A stretch of DNA of 64,000 bases. Origin: Corallibacter vietnamensis (GTDB taxonomy: Bacteria > Bacteroidota > Bacteroidia > Flavobacteriales > Flavobacteriaceae). The translations under genes and the position numbers were made by a program. How positions within the stretch are numbered: the stretch's first letter is position 1; each line of letters opens with the position of its first letter. This document shows, in pieces, positions 8,944 through 17,128 of the stretch. The notes under the pieces were generated by a model. The model saw only the letters and a program-made list of their open reading frames with translations. It had not been told where the DNA came from and did not search any database. Location of the stretch: positions 310,001 through 374,000 of the forward strand of contig NZ_BAABBI010000001.1 of the NCBI RefSeq assembly GCF_039537875.1, in the 5' to 3' direction.

Positions 8944-9912
8944 ATGTTTGGAGCACTACCTTACAAAACTAAACAATTCTTTTTTGTACTTATTAAATTA
9001 AGTATTGTTGTTGGTGCTTTTTATTTTATTTATCAAAAGCTTACATCAAACGAACAATTAGACTTTATTGTTTTTTGGCGTTTTTTGAAGGAAAACAACG
9101 TGTTTTCATTAAAAAACATCTATTTTTTGATTAGTTTAAGCTTTTTTAATTGGTTTTTTGAAATATTAAAATGGAAACATCTTGTTTCTTTCTTCAAGAA
9201 AATTTCTTTTAAAACGGCTACAAAACAAACTTTAGGCTCACTAACAGCATCTATTTTCACTCCTAACAGAATAGGTGAATACGGCGCAAAAGCATTGTTT
9301 TACAAACCGGAACACAGAAAAAAAATAGTCGCTCTAAATGTATTAGGAAACAGTATGCAAATGCTTATTACTATTATATTAGGCTGCATAGGTTTGTACT
9401 TTTTTGTTTTAAAATACCCGATGGATATTAACTATTATAAGGTTGTAAGGTTTGCTGGTATTTTACTTATAATAGCGTTTGCAACTGCTTTTGGACTTTC
9501 TAAAAAAAATGTTTCTATAAAAGGTGTTAGCGTGAAGCGTATAATAGATTTTTTCAAGAAAATTTCATCACGTTTTTATGCTACAAACTTTTCACTATCT
9601 GTAATTCGCTATCTTATTTTTTCTTATCAATTTTTTATACTTCTACAAATATTTGGCATTGATGTTTCTTATTTCAACGCCATGACCGTTATTACATCTA
9701 TGTACTTATTATCTTCTATAATTCCTTCTATTTTTATTTTTGATGTTGTTATAAAAGGAAGTGTTGCTTTATACTTATTTTCAATTGTTGGTATAAATGC
9801 ATTTACTATTTTAAGTATTATTACGCTTATGTGGATTTTAAATTTTGTTATACCAAGTGTTATAGGTAGTTATTACGTTATGGTTTTTAATCAATCTAAA
9901 GATCAGTTATGA
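8944..9912 (+). CDS. Lysylphosphatidylglycerol synthase-type membrane protein (UPF0104)
   Basis: This is a 322-residue polytopic inner-membrane protein related to the transmembrane flippase part of MprF and to the UPF0104/YbhN family. About eight hydrophobic segments can be seen. The family region SLTASIFTPNRIGEYGAKALFY (about residues 98-120) corresponds to the conserved P-x-R-x-GE-x-A element. There is no soluble synthase domain, so it is more likely a lipid transporter-like protein than an aminoacyl transferase. It overlaps the following glycosyltransferase by 4 bp (ATGA), suggesting a shared role in envelope lipid or glycan synthesis. Confidence 0.85.
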   Translation: MFGALPYKTKQFFFVLIKLSIVVGAFYFIYQKLTSNEQLDFIVFWRFLKENNVFSLKNIYFLISLSFFNWFFEILKWKHLVSFFKKISFKTATKQTLGSLTASIFTPNRIGEYGAKALFYKPEHRKKIVALNVLGNSMQMLITIILGCIGLYFFVLKYPMDINYYKVVRFAGILLIIAFATAFGLSKKNVSIKGVSVKRIIDFFKKISSRFYATNFSLSVIRYLIFSYQFFILLQIFGIDVSYFNAMTVITSMYLLSSIIPSIFIFDVVIKGSVALYLFSIVGINAFTILSIITLMWILNFVIPSVIGSYYVMVFNQSKDQL

Positions 9913-11042
9913 TAGTAAGCGTTATTTTTATTAGCATTACGATACTATACCTACTTGTTATAGGCAGATTTATATACGGTTTTGATAAAGTACCTGCTGT
10001 TAACCTTGAAGATATACCTGCTAAAACAAAATTTTCGGTTATCGTTCCTTTTAGAAATGAAGCTACAGATTTACCTAAATTGCTAGCATCTATATCTCAA
10101 CTTAACTACCCGAGTCATTTAACAGCGTTTATTTTTATTGATGATGATTCTAGTGACGCTTCTGTGAGTATTATTCAAGAATACGGTAAAACTCATAAGT
10201 TACCTATTACCATTTTAAAAAATAAGCGGAGTTCAAACTCGCCTAAAAAAGATGCTATTACTACGGCTATTAACCATGTAAAGACCGAGTGGATTATTAC
10301 TACTGATGCTGATTGCGAACTACCTCAATATTGGCTTGACACTTATGATAGTTTTATACAAAACAACCCGCAGAAACAGATGATAGTTGCTCCTGTAAGT
10401 TATAATAGTTCATCACGTATTTTAGACAGATTTCAAACGTTAGATTTTTTTAGCTTAATTGGCACAACCATAGGAGCATTTGGCATTAAAAAACCTTTTT
10501 TATGTAATGGTGCCAATTTAGGCTACACAAAAACACTTTTTAATGGTGTAAATGGATTTGAGAACAATAACAATATTGCAAGTGGAGATGATATTTTTTT
10601 ATTACAAAAAGCTATAAAGAAAAATCCAAAAACTGTTTCTTACCTTAAATCTGATAGGGTTGTTGTGAAAACAACGCCTGAAAAAAATCTAAAAAACCTA
10701 ATATCTCAACGTATTCGTTGGGCATCAAAAACCACGAGCTACTCGAGTATGTATGCCACATTTATTGGCGTTGCTGTGTTACTTATGAATATGCTATTAC
10801 TAGCATCTATGGTTTTGGGAATTACAGGAGTTTTGAAGCCTCAATTTATCGGTTATATTATTATAATAAAAAGTGGTATTGACTTTTTATTACTTTTTAA
10901 AACGGCACGTTTTTTAAATCAAGAACATCTTCTTTCTTCATATTTATTTAGCGCTGTGTTTTATCCGTTTTTCTGTATCTATATTGCTGTTTTATCTACG
11001 TTTAGAGGCTACAAATGGAAAGACAGATCATTTAACAAATAA
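9909..11042 (+). CDS. Family 2 glycosyltransferase (membrane-associated)
   Basis: This 377-residue enzyme has the GT2 fold: VIVPFRNEATDLPKLL for nucleotide-sugar binding near residue 45, FIDDDSSDAS, the metal-binding TTDADCELP near residue 130, an acceptor region with SGDDIFLLQKA, and the QRIRWASK (QxxRW) motif near residue 260 found in processive and ceramide-type GT2 enzymes. An N-terminal hydrophobic helix and three C-terminal hydrophobic segments anchor it in the membrane. It is coupled by a 4-bp overlap to the LPG-synthase-like gene. The sugar and acceptor are unknown. Confidence 0.9.
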   Translation: MIVSVIFISITILYLLVIGRFIYGFDKVPAVNLEDIPAKTKFSVIVPFRNEATDLPKLLASISQLNYPSHLTAFIFIDDDSSDASVSIIQEYGKTHKLPITILKNKRSSNSPKKDAITTAINHVKTEWIITTDADCELPQYWLDTYDSFIQNNPQKQMIVAPVSYNSSSRILDRFQTLDFFSLIGTTIGAFGIKKPFLCNGANLGYTKTLFNGVNGFENNNNIASGDDIFLLQKAIKKNPKTVSYLKSDRVVVKTTPEKNLKNLISQRIRWASKTTSYSSMYATFIGVAVLLMNMLLLASMVLGITGVLKPQFIGYIIIIKSGIDFLLLFKTARFLNQEHLLSSYLFSAVFYPFFCIYIAVLSTFRGYKWKDRSFNK

Positions 11043-11108
11043 TCTTACAAACACATGTAATTCATTTTATTTTTTTAGTTTTACAAGTATCTTAAAATGA
11101 TTCTTGCC

Positions 11109-11975
11109 ATGAAAAAACAGTTACTTTTATTCTTCTTTATTATCATAAATACTCTTGCATTTTCTCAAGAGTCATATACCATAAACAACGAAACTTTAAA
11201 ACTAAAAACTGAAGTTGATGGTAATCTAGATTTACTGTGGAATGTTATTGATAACGAATATCGTTATTTTGTAAAAACGCAAAATGGCAACATTCAAGAG
11301 TTAAAAAACACAAAAGGCGAAAACAAAAAATATCAAGAAGAATACAAGACCGTATTAAAATCATTAACCGAAGGGTATGGCGTTTCGGTTGAAAAAGTTA
11401 AACTTACTCTAGCAAGTTTACGAGATTTTTTTAATGTTTATAACGCTACCACAGATTTAAATTTTAATTACGAAGAAAAAGCGAAAGTACAAGCAAGATT
11501 AGGTATTTTTGGTGGATTAACAAATCAACCTTTTGTTGTTAATCCTGACAACAAATCTGTGCCATTTTTTGGTTTAGAATTTGAAATTCTTGAACAAAAA
11601 AAATTAGCTCGCCACGCTTTATTTTTTAATCTAGAACACGCTTTAGAAAGCGATGATTTTAAATATACAGCTACTCAACTAGCTATTGGTTATAGATTCA
11701 GATTTATAAACCGAGAGCGTTTTAATCTATATACAAATCTAAAAATAGCAACCTACACAGCATCTGAAGAAACAAAATATCCTAACACACCATTTGCTTA
11801 CAAAGATTCTTTTTCTGGTATTCAAGCACCTTTCATTCTTGGTTTAGGAGGCGACATTAAAATATCTGATCATAGTTTCATTACTTTAGCATATCATGAT
11901 ATTTATGCTGTATTTATAGATAATCATTCTGATTTTCCTATTGACTTTGCAATAGGCTACAAACTTAATTTATAG
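11109..11975 (+). CDS. Secreted protein of unknown function, probable C-terminal beta-barrel
   Basis: I do not recognise this protein by family. The ATG at 11109 gives a normal signal peptide (KKQLLLFFFIIINTLAFSQ, cleaved after AFSQ); an in-frame ATG at 11097 would add four residues. The mature part begins with a helical, charged stretch (about residues 25-115) rich in Lys, Glu and Asn, followed by strands that look like a small outer-membrane barrel: RLGIFGGLTNQPFV, ATQLAIGYRFRF, FILGLGGDIKI and the final IDFAIGYKLNL. It precedes the BAX-inhibitor gene, whose GTG start shares the last base of its stop. Confidence 0.7.
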   Translation: MKKQLLLFFFIIINTLAFSQESYTINNETLKLKTEVDGNLDLLWNVIDNEYRYFVKTQNGNIQELKNTKGENKKYQEEYKTVLKSLTEGYGVSVEKVKLTLASLRDFFNVYNATTDLNFNYEEKAKVQARLGIFGGLTNQPFVVNPDNKSVPFFGLEFEILEQKKLARHALFFNLEHALESDDFKYTATQLAIGYRFRFINRERFNLYTNLKIATYTASEETKYPNTPFAYKDSFSGIQAPFILGLGGDIKISDHSFITLAYHDIYAVFIDNHSDFPIDFAIGYKLNL

Positions 11976-12706
11976 TGCGTTTAGATAAAACATCAAATCC
12001 AGCGTTTAACGATTACTTTTGGGATAATTCTAGCAAGAGTTCTCAAAAAATGACCGTGAAAGGCATTCTTATAAAAACACTTATTTCTTTACTCATTATT
12101 ACAACAATTACGGTTGGCATTTGGAAACTTTATAGTCAAGGCACCAACATAAAATGGTTTGTAACTGGCGGCATGCTATCTGCTATAATTATAAGCGTTG
12201 TTATTTCAGTCAGACAACACTGGGCTTGGTTTTTAGTTCCTTTGTACGCTATAGCTAAAGGTGTTTTTTTGGGAGGCATCACAAGTTATGCTCATGCAAA
12301 ATTTCCTAATATGCCTTACCAAGCTATTGGAGTTACTGTTATTACATTTTTTGTGATGCTGTCACTTTATCAAACACGTATTATTGTTGTGACAAAAAAG
12401 CTACGCAGTGTTATTATTACTGCTTGCGCTAGTATTTTTGTTGTTTATATTATTTCGTGGATATTAAGTTTTTTTGGCATCAAATCTTTTCTTTGGGGAA
12501 CATCTTGGCTAGCAATTGTATTCAATATTGTTGCTGCTATTTTTGCTTCGCTAGCATTACTATTAGATTTTGATTATATAGAACGTCATAAAAACAAAGC
12601 TCCAAAAACGAAAGAATGGTTTGCCACTTGGGGACTTTTGGTTACTATTATTTGGCTTTATGTTGAGATTTTAAGATTAATGAAAAAATTAGCCATCAGG
12701 TTTTAA
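11975..12706 (+). CDS. Bax inhibitor-1/YccA-family membrane protein
   Basis: This 243-residue protein belongs to the bacterial BAX-inhibitor-like family, polytopic membrane proteins thought to act as pH-sensitive ion leak channels. Seven hydrophobic segments are visible. The N-terminal KTSNPAFNDYFW matches the short SNPAF element typical of this branch. No ATG lies upstream of that element, so the start is most likely the GTG at 11975, overlapping the preceding stop by one base. The 3' end overlaps the convergent gene by 4 bp. Confidence 0.85.
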   Translation: MRLDKTSNPAFNDYFWDNSSKSSQKMTVKGILIKTLISLLIITTITVGIWKLYSQGTNIKWFVTGGMLSAIIISVVISVRQHWAWFLVPLYAIAKGVFLGGITSYAHAKFPNMPYQAIGVTVITFFVMLSLYQTRIIVVTKKLRSVIITACASIFVVYIISWILSFFGIKSFLWGTSWLAIVFNIVAAIFASLALLLDFDYIERHKNKAPKTKEWFATWGLLVTIIWLYVEILRLMKKLAIRF

Positions 12707-13179
12707 TTTACTTGTATCACTACTGGCAATCTAAATTCTGTTTTTACTTGTTGTCCGCGTTTTAATGCTGGATAAATTTTTGGTAACGAATCTAAACTTG
12801 ATGTAAGCATACTCTTTATATCAGGGATTTCTTGAAGCGTTATAGAATCTACAGTCACATCTATAAGTGATAATATTCCTGTTTCTGAAATTTGAAATTT
12901 TATAGTAATGGTATCATTAACATCTTGCTTTACTATAATGGTTTCTTTTTGCAAATTATCAGTAATAACATTAGTTAAAGTATTTTGAAAGCATTGCTTT
13001 CTAAGCTCTTTTGATGCTGCTGTATCACACAAAGCAAAAGATGGGTAATCATCAACCTCATTCCAATTAAATGCTTTTAATTCTTCATTTAATATAGCTT
13101 CAGAAGATGTTTTTTTTGCAGTAAAATAATTGCATGAAAACAACAATAAAAATCCTAAAATAAAACTAATGCGCTTCAT
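12703..13179 (-). CDS. Lipoprotein with TonB-C-like tail, unknown function
   Basis: The protein is 158 residues from the ATG at 13179; an upstream in-frame start at 13206 would place ten extra residues before a complete lipoprotein signal, so it is less likely. MKRISFILGFLLLFSC ends in the lipobox Cys at residue 16. The C-terminal half (TIKFQISETGILSLIDVTVD, then PKIYPALKRGQQVKTEFRLPVV) resembles the beta-alpha-beta fold of TonB C-terminal domains in Bacteroidetes energy-transduction proteins, as does the end of the neighbouring BlaR1-like protein. It overlaps the convergent BAX-inhibitor gene by 4 bp. No specific function can be given. Confidence 0.7.
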   Translation of the reverse strand: MKRISFILGFLLLFSCNYFTAKKTSSEAILNEELKAFNWNEVDDYPSFALCDTAASKELRKQCFQNTLTNVITDNLQKETIIVKQDVNDTITIKFQISETGILSLIDVTVDSITLQEIPDIKSMLTSSLDSLPKIYPALKRGQQVKTEFRLPVVIQVN

Positions 13180-13248
13180 AAATTCATCTGAAAGCGAAAT
13201 GTACAATTTTTTTATATTTTAATCTGCATTTAAGCAGTTTGTAAACAT

Positions 13249-13278
13249 AAAAACCTGAAGCATATGCTTCAGGTTTTT
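13249..13278. terminator. Terminator after the BlaR1-like gene
   Basis: A near-perfect palindrome has 13-bp arms (13249-13261 with 13266-13278) beginning in A5 and ending in T5. It sits 25 bp after the stop of the minus-strand M56 peptidase gene. Confidence 0.8.
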
Positions 13279-13303
13279 ATGTGTTCTTATGCATAATCAA
13301 CAA

Positions 13304-15169
13304 TTACTTCACTTCAAATTTTATTGGCAGGTAATAAGGCACAGTTACTTGTTTGCCGTTTTGCTCTCCAGGAACCATAGTTGGTAACATACTAACTACG
13401 CGAATGGCTTCGGCTTCTAATTCTGGGTGTGACGCTCTTGCTTTTATATCTTTTATTTGTCCATCATGGCCTATTTTAAAGAAAACCGAAATTTTCTGAA
13501 CGCCAGATAATTTTAAGGTATTCGCCAACTCTGTATTAAAGTTTTGACCGACAAACATGTTAAGTTTATTATTGAAAAAGACTTTGCTTTCTTCTTGAGA
13601 AGCGAAAGTCTTGCTATTTGGAAATTCAGGAACTTTATCAATAATGGCAAATGGAATCTCGATTCGGTCTTTTACTTCTTCATAAAAGCTACTATTTAAA
13701 CCTGCTTTAGAAACTAAAGTTAATAGCGTTTTTAATGATAATTCTTCTTCAACAGACATATCACCTTGCTCTTGAACAGCTAAAAACAAATCTGAAATAC
13801 GCTGATGTAGCTCACTTTTGTTTTTTGCATTATTAAAGTTTTGAACATCCTCAATTAATTTTTGGTTTACGCTTTCAGCATCTAGAGTTAGCATATCAAA
13901 TAATAACTCAATACCTTTTTCCTCTTTATCTGATATGTTTCCTTGTACTTCAATTTGTTCTTTTACAGCATCAATTTTGTTTAATAATTCTCCTGATTCA
14001 GGTCTGCCGTTATTTGAATTATGTAAATTAGTATACATCAAATAAGAACCATTTGAAGAAGATACTTCTGTTCTAGTTAATCCTTCTGGAATCTCTTCTA
14101 ATTTAGAATGAACACTATATGTTATTTCACTTTCATCAGAACTTATTTGTGCCCAAGCCACATATTCTGGATTATTTTTCAAGAATGCCTCATAATTGTT
14201 ATGAATCTCTTTTTTAGCACCAACTAACTCTTCTCCTTTTTTTAATGAGTATGAATATTGGCTTAAATTTAATTCGTCTTGCTTTTTAACGTGATTGCTT
14301 TCATCGGAACATGAAGAATAGACTAACATTCCTAAAACCATTGGGATTAGCAAGGCGTACTTTAATAATTGGTACTGTTTTGATTTTGATTTTTGTAACA
14401 TAATAATTCGTTTTTTGATTAATGATTGTTTAAAAAATGGATTGATGAATGATACCGCTTTGGTATCGAAAACCTGCGATAACAAGTTTTCATAATATTG
14501 TTTTTTATTGTGTTTTACCGCTTTAGAGTCTGCAATAAATTCGTGCAAGTCAGACGTTCTATTTTGATACATATAAACAAAAGGGTTAAACCAAAACACA
14601 ATACGAAGCAGCTCAAAAAAAAGTAAATCTAATGTGTGCTTTTGGTTAATATGAACCAACTCATGCTTTAATATTGATTCTCTGTTTTGAGCATCTATTT
14701 TTTCTCCTAAAAACACATAATTAAAAAAAGAAAATGCCGCAGAACTATTCAACATTTGAACAATACGAATATGTTTTTGCTTTGTTTTTGGATTTTTATA
14801 AATAAGGGTTACTATAGATATTATGCGATACAAAAAATATAGTAATGCCAACGCACAGCCTAAAATCAAAATTGCAGATATATACCATAACATATCATAA
14901 GATGTATTGACTCCTTGTAAAACCACTTCATCTAGAACAATGGGTGTTTGAGTCTCAAAGGCCAGTTTTGGAAAAGACACAATATAGTTTTGTGATACAA
15001 CATTTTTAAAACTATCAACCTTTACAAACGGCAAAATAAGAGACAGTAAAGCTGTACTTAATAAATAGATTCTGTTCCAGTTAAAAAATGTTTCCTTTTT
15101 CAAGAATACATCATAAATTATTAAAAAAACCAGCTGAAAAGCAATGGTTTGTATTATGTAATGTATCAT
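13304..15169 (-). CDS. BlaR1-type M56 metallopeptidase sensor with TonB-like C-terminus
   Basis: This 621-residue membrane protein has an N-terminal M56 peptidase domain with four hydrophobic segments (about residues 1-290) and the zinc motif HELVH at residues 169-173. In BlaR1/MecR1 this domain cleaves or triggers loss of the BlaI repressor once the sensor domain is occupied. After the last membrane helix (YALLIPMVLGMLVYSS) comes a coiled, Glu/Asn-rich extracytoplasmic region, not a penicillin-binding domain, and then a TonB-C-like end (KISVFFKIGHDGQIKDIKA to YYLPIKFEVK). It overlaps the BlaI-like gene by 4 bp. The signal is therefore probably not a beta-lactam. Confidence 0.9.
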   Translation of the reverse strand: MIHYIIQTIAFQLVFLIIYDVFLKKETFFNWNRIYLLSTALLSLILPFVKVDSFKNVVSQNYIVSFPKLAFETQTPIVLDEVVLQGVNTSYDMLWYISAILILGCALALLYFLYRIISIVTLIYKNPKTKQKHIRIVQMLNSSAAFSFFNYVFLGEKIDAQNRESILKHELVHINQKHTLDLLFFELLRIVFWFNPFVYMYQNRTSDLHEFIADSKAVKHNKKQYYENLLSQVFDTKAVSFINPFFKQSLIKKRIIMLQKSKSKQYQLLKYALLIPMVLGMLVYSSCSDESNHVKKQDELNLSQYSYSLKKGEELVGAKKEIHNNYEAFLKNNPEYVAWAQISSDESEITYSVHSKLEEIPEGLTRTEVSSSNGSYLMYTNLHNSNNGRPESGELLNKIDAVKEQIEVQGNISDKEEKGIELLFDMLTLDAESVNQKLIEDVQNFNNAKNKSELHQRISDLFLAVQEQGDMSVEEELSLKTLLTLVSKAGLNSSFYEEVKDRIEIPFAIIDKVPEFPNSKTFASQEESKVFFNNKLNMFVGQNFNTELANTLKLSGVQKISVFFKIGHDGQIKDIKARASHPELEAEAIRVVSMLPTMVPGEQNGKQVTVPYYLPIKFEVK

Positions 15170-15531
15170 GATTTCTCGGTTTTATTTATTTCTTTAAGTA
15201 CTGATTCTAACTCGTTTAAACCAATGTCGTTTTTCTTCATAAAAAACGAAACCATACTCTTAAATGAGCCTTGAAAGTAGTTGTCTACTAAAGAATTTAT
15301 ACTTTGATTACTATAGTCTGTTTTTTTTACTAACGGAAAATACCTGTGACCTTTTCCTTGTTTTTCATAATCAACAAATCCTTTACTCTCTAATATTCTC
15401 ACTATTGTAGACACCGTGTTGTATGCAGGTTTTGGCTCTGGTAACTCTTGTATTATTTGTTTAACATTAGCATTTTCTAGTTGCCAAAGTATTTGCATTA
15501 TCTCTTCTTCTGCTTTTGTAAGTTGCTTCAT
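15166..15531 (-). CDS. BlaI/MecI/CopY-family transcriptional repressor
   Basis: This 121-residue winged-helix repressor pairs with the M56 sensor downstream. The ATG at 15531 gives KQLTKAEEEIMQILWQLENA, the usual start of the family; a start at 15546 would add five residues. The recognition region is PKPAYNTVSTIVRILESKGFV, and the dimerisation part follows (FKSMVSFFMKKNDIGLNELE). The gene overlaps the sensor gene by 4 bp. It most likely represses itself, and possibly the divergent DUF456 gene, through the three palindromes between them. Confidence 0.93.
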   Translation of the reverse strand: MKQLTKAEEEIMQILWQLENANVKQIIQELPEPKPAYNTVSTIVRILESKGFVDYEKQGKGHRYFPLVKKTDYSNQSINSLVDNYFQGSFKSMVSFFMKKNDIGLNELESVLKEINKTEKS

Positions 15532-15564
15532 TTTATGTTGCTTCAAAATGTATTATTCTTTAAA

Positions 15565-15580
15565 AACTAAAAAATTAGTT
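15565..15580. promoter_or_regulatory. BlaI-type operator, copy 1
   Basis: AACTAA-AAAA-TTAGTT has inverted 6-bp arms. It lies just downstream of the minus-strand -7 element (15593-15586), in the position of the start site of the repressor gene. Assignment to the BlaI-like protein is inferred from position and symmetry. Confidence 0.7.
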
Positions 15581-15585
15581 GAATA

Positions 15586-15593
15586 CAAATATA
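15586..15593 (-). promoter_or_regulatory. -7 element of the blaI-like gene
   Basis: TATATTTG on the minus strand matches the Bacteroidetes TAnnTTTG element. It is 55 bp from the ATG at 15531 and lies between operator copies 1 and 2, so bound repressor would cover the promoter. No clear TTG is seen at -33. Confidence 0.6.
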
Positions 15594-15608
15594 ACTAAAT
15601 ATTTAGTT
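15593..15608. promoter_or_regulatory. BlaI-type operator, copy 2 (perfect palindrome)
   Basis: AACTAAATATTTAGTT is a perfect 16-bp palindrome directly upstream of the repressor gene's -7 element. Its centre is 28 bp from copy 1 and 18 bp from copy 3. Confidence 0.75.
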
Positions 15609-15610
15609 TG

Positions 15611-15626
15611 AACTAATTTTTTAGTT
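15611..15626. promoter_or_regulatory. BlaI-type operator, copy 3
   Basis: AACTAA-TTTT-TTAGTT has the same arms as copies 1 and 2. It lies upstream of a weak plus-strand -7 element (TATCTTCG, 15649-15656), near the -33 region of the DUF456 gene, so that gene may be controlled too. Confidence 0.65.
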
Positions 15627-15675
15627 AAAAAATGTAACTTTCTTTATGTATCTTCGACATACAAATAAAAAAACA

Positions 15676-16185
15676 ATGGATATCTTACTAACGTGTATTG
15701 GCTTTCTTTTTATGATTATTGGCATATTAGGAAGCTTTCTTCCTGTATTGCCAGGACCTCCTATGAGCTGGATTGGACTACTTTTATTATACCTTACAAA
15801 TGCCGTTGATAACAACTGGTGGTTTTTGGGTATTACACTAGCTATCGCTTTAATTGTTTTTGCTCTAGATTATGTGATACCTGCTATGGGAACCAAGAAA
15901 TTTGGCGGTAGTAAAAAAGGCGTTTGGGGAACCACCATAGGGTTAATTATTGCTATATTCTTCCCTATTTTTGGTGTTTTCGGGATTATTATTTGGCCAT
16001 TTATTGGCGCCTTTGTTGGAGAACTTATCAATAAAGCCGACTCTAAAACTGCTGTAAAAGCTGCTTTTGGATCTTTTTTAGGTTTTTTAACCGGTACGTT
16101 TTTAAAGTTTATTGTCGCTTTAGTTTACTTTGGCTTTTTTATAATGACTGCTTGGGAACACAAAAGCGCCATATTTACGCTATAA
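15676..16185 (+). CDS. DUF456 membrane protein
   Basis: This 169-residue membrane protein is of the DUF456 family, whose function is unknown. The ATG at 15676 gives the characteristic first helix ILLTCIGFLFMIIGILGSF and the conserved VLPGPPMSWIGLLLLY turn; an upstream in-frame start at 15646 would fall in the promoter region. Further family features are the Gly/Lys-rich KKFGGSKKGVWGTTIGLI near residue 75 and an FPIFGVFGIIIWPFIGAFVGEL hairpin (about residues 97-118). It is divergent from the BlaI-like repressor and shares a 145-bp control region containing three operator-like palindromes. Confidence 0.88.
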   Translation: MDILLTCIGFLFMIIGILGSFLPVLPGPPMSWIGLLLLYLTNAVDNNWWFLGITLAIALIVFALDYVIPAMGTKKFGGSKKGVWGTTIGLIIAIFFPIFGVFGIIIWPFIGAFVGELINKADSKTAVKAAFGSFLGFLTGTFLKFIVALVYFGFFIMTAWEHKSAIFTL

Positions 16186-16288
16186 AAAGAAGAAACCTCA
16201 TGGTTTTCAAATAAAACTGAAAACCACGAGGTTAGTGTAAATGCTATTATCAACAAATTTCTTTTGAGGGATTAATTAATTATCGTTG
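16183..16288 (-). ncRNA. Candidate small RNA with its own promoter and terminator
   Basis: This is an inference. On the minus strand a TATATTTG element (16301-16294) is followed about 60 bp later by a long hairpin (16233-16194, 16-bp arms with one G-U pair) and a T-rich tract (16193-16180). The RNA would be about 100 nt. No open reading frame of meaningful length lies inside. Two palindromes sit just upstream of the -7 element. Alternatively the hairpin may only end read-through from the response-regulator operon, whose stop is 205 bp upstream. Confidence 0.4.
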
Positions 16289-16321
16289 ATGGTCAAATAT
16301 AAAGTATATGCTTCATTTTTA

Positions 16322-16362
16322 TTTACGGTTTTTCCGTAGACTTGTTACGGAAAAACCGTAAA
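16322..16362. promoter_or_regulatory. Twin palindromes TACGG-N5-CCGTA, possible operator pair
   Basis: Two 15-bp palindromes (16324-16338 with a T5 centre, 16346-16360 with an A5 centre) lie 22 bp apart centre to centre, about two helical turns. Together they also form a perfect 17-bp inverted repeat. They are 21-60 bp upstream of the minus-strand -7 element at 16301-16294, which lacks a TTG at -33, the arrangement expected of an activator site. The neighbouring LuxR-type response regulator is the natural candidate protein, but this is inference; the structure could also be an RNA hairpin. Confidence 0.5.
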
Positions 16363-16437
16363 ATTGAGTGATAGCAACACATTCAAGAGATAATAAAAAT
16401 TATAAAAACTGTAATTTTAACATTTTTTTCAGCTTGA

Positions 16438-17112
16438 TTATATAAACCCATTATTTCGCGCTTCGGTTAAAAGATTTTCATCATTGCCATCTTCTACATT
16501 AAAAAGCGTTTTTAAGTGTTTTTTTCTCTTTTCTATAGCACTCATTGATAAATCTATATGTTCTTTTAAATTTTTTGTTTTTATACCTTGCGATAGTAGA
16601 TAAAGTATTTTTCTGTTTATCTCATCAAGAACTATATCGTCTGAAATTGCTTTTCTTATAAAACTATTAACGCTACCACTATAAAATGGCGGATTACTCA
16701 ATACAGCTTGAAATGCACTTGCCAACTCGCTTGATGTTAAATCACTTTTTATTAAAAAGCCTTCTGGAGCGATATTTTTAATGATATGATGTATACGGTA
16801 AGGTTCATTAAACATAGTTAATATCACTATTTTAGCTTCTGGAAACAGTTTTCTTGCATATACAGCAAGGTCTTCTCCAGAGTTAAACTTACCATCTGAA
16901 GAAGCTGGTAAGCTGATATCCATAAAAAATACATTATAAGGCCTTTTTAAGGCTTCAGCCTGGTTCATATATTTTAAGGATTCGTCGCAATTGCTTGCTA
17001 CATCAATTATTAAGTTTTGATGTTCTTTTTTTGTTGCTAATAATATGTTTTGGTATCCTTCTGTAATTAGAGGGTGATCATCAGTCATTAATATTCGAAT
17101 GTTCTCTGACAT
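16438..17112 (-). CDS. LuxR/NarL-family response regulator
   Basis: This 224-residue regulator is the partner of the histidine kinase encoded just upstream (16-bp gap). The receiver domain (about residues 4-125) has the acidic pair in MTDDHP, the phosphorylated Asp in FFMDISLPAS (D65) and the lysine in FLIKSDLT. The C-terminal DNA-binding domain (about residues 150-224) is a divergent LuxR-type helix-turn-helix: INRKILYLLSQGIKTKNLKE followed by DLSMSAIEKRKKHLKTLF as recognition region. Its target genes are unknown; the palindromes 75 bp beyond its 3' end are one possibility. Confidence 0.92.
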   Translation of the reverse strand: MSENIRILMTDDHPLITEGYQNILLATKKEHQNLIIDVASNCDESLKYMNQAEALKRPYNVFFMDISLPASSDGKFNSGEDLAVYARKLFPEAKIVILTMFNEPYRIHHIIKNIAPEGFLIKSDLTSSELASAFQAVLSNPPFYSGSVNSFIRKAISDDIVLDEINRKILYLLSQGIKTKNLKEHIDLSMSAIEKRKKHLKTLFNVEDGNDENLLTEARNNGFI

Positions 17113-17128
17113 TGTTTATTCTGTTTTT

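Noticed and set aside
13304..15169. BlaR1-like protein as a beta-lactam sensor
   Set aside because: No penicillin-binding domain or SxxK/KTG motifs are present in the extracytoplasmic part; its C-terminus is TonB-C-like. Beta-lactam sensing is not supported.
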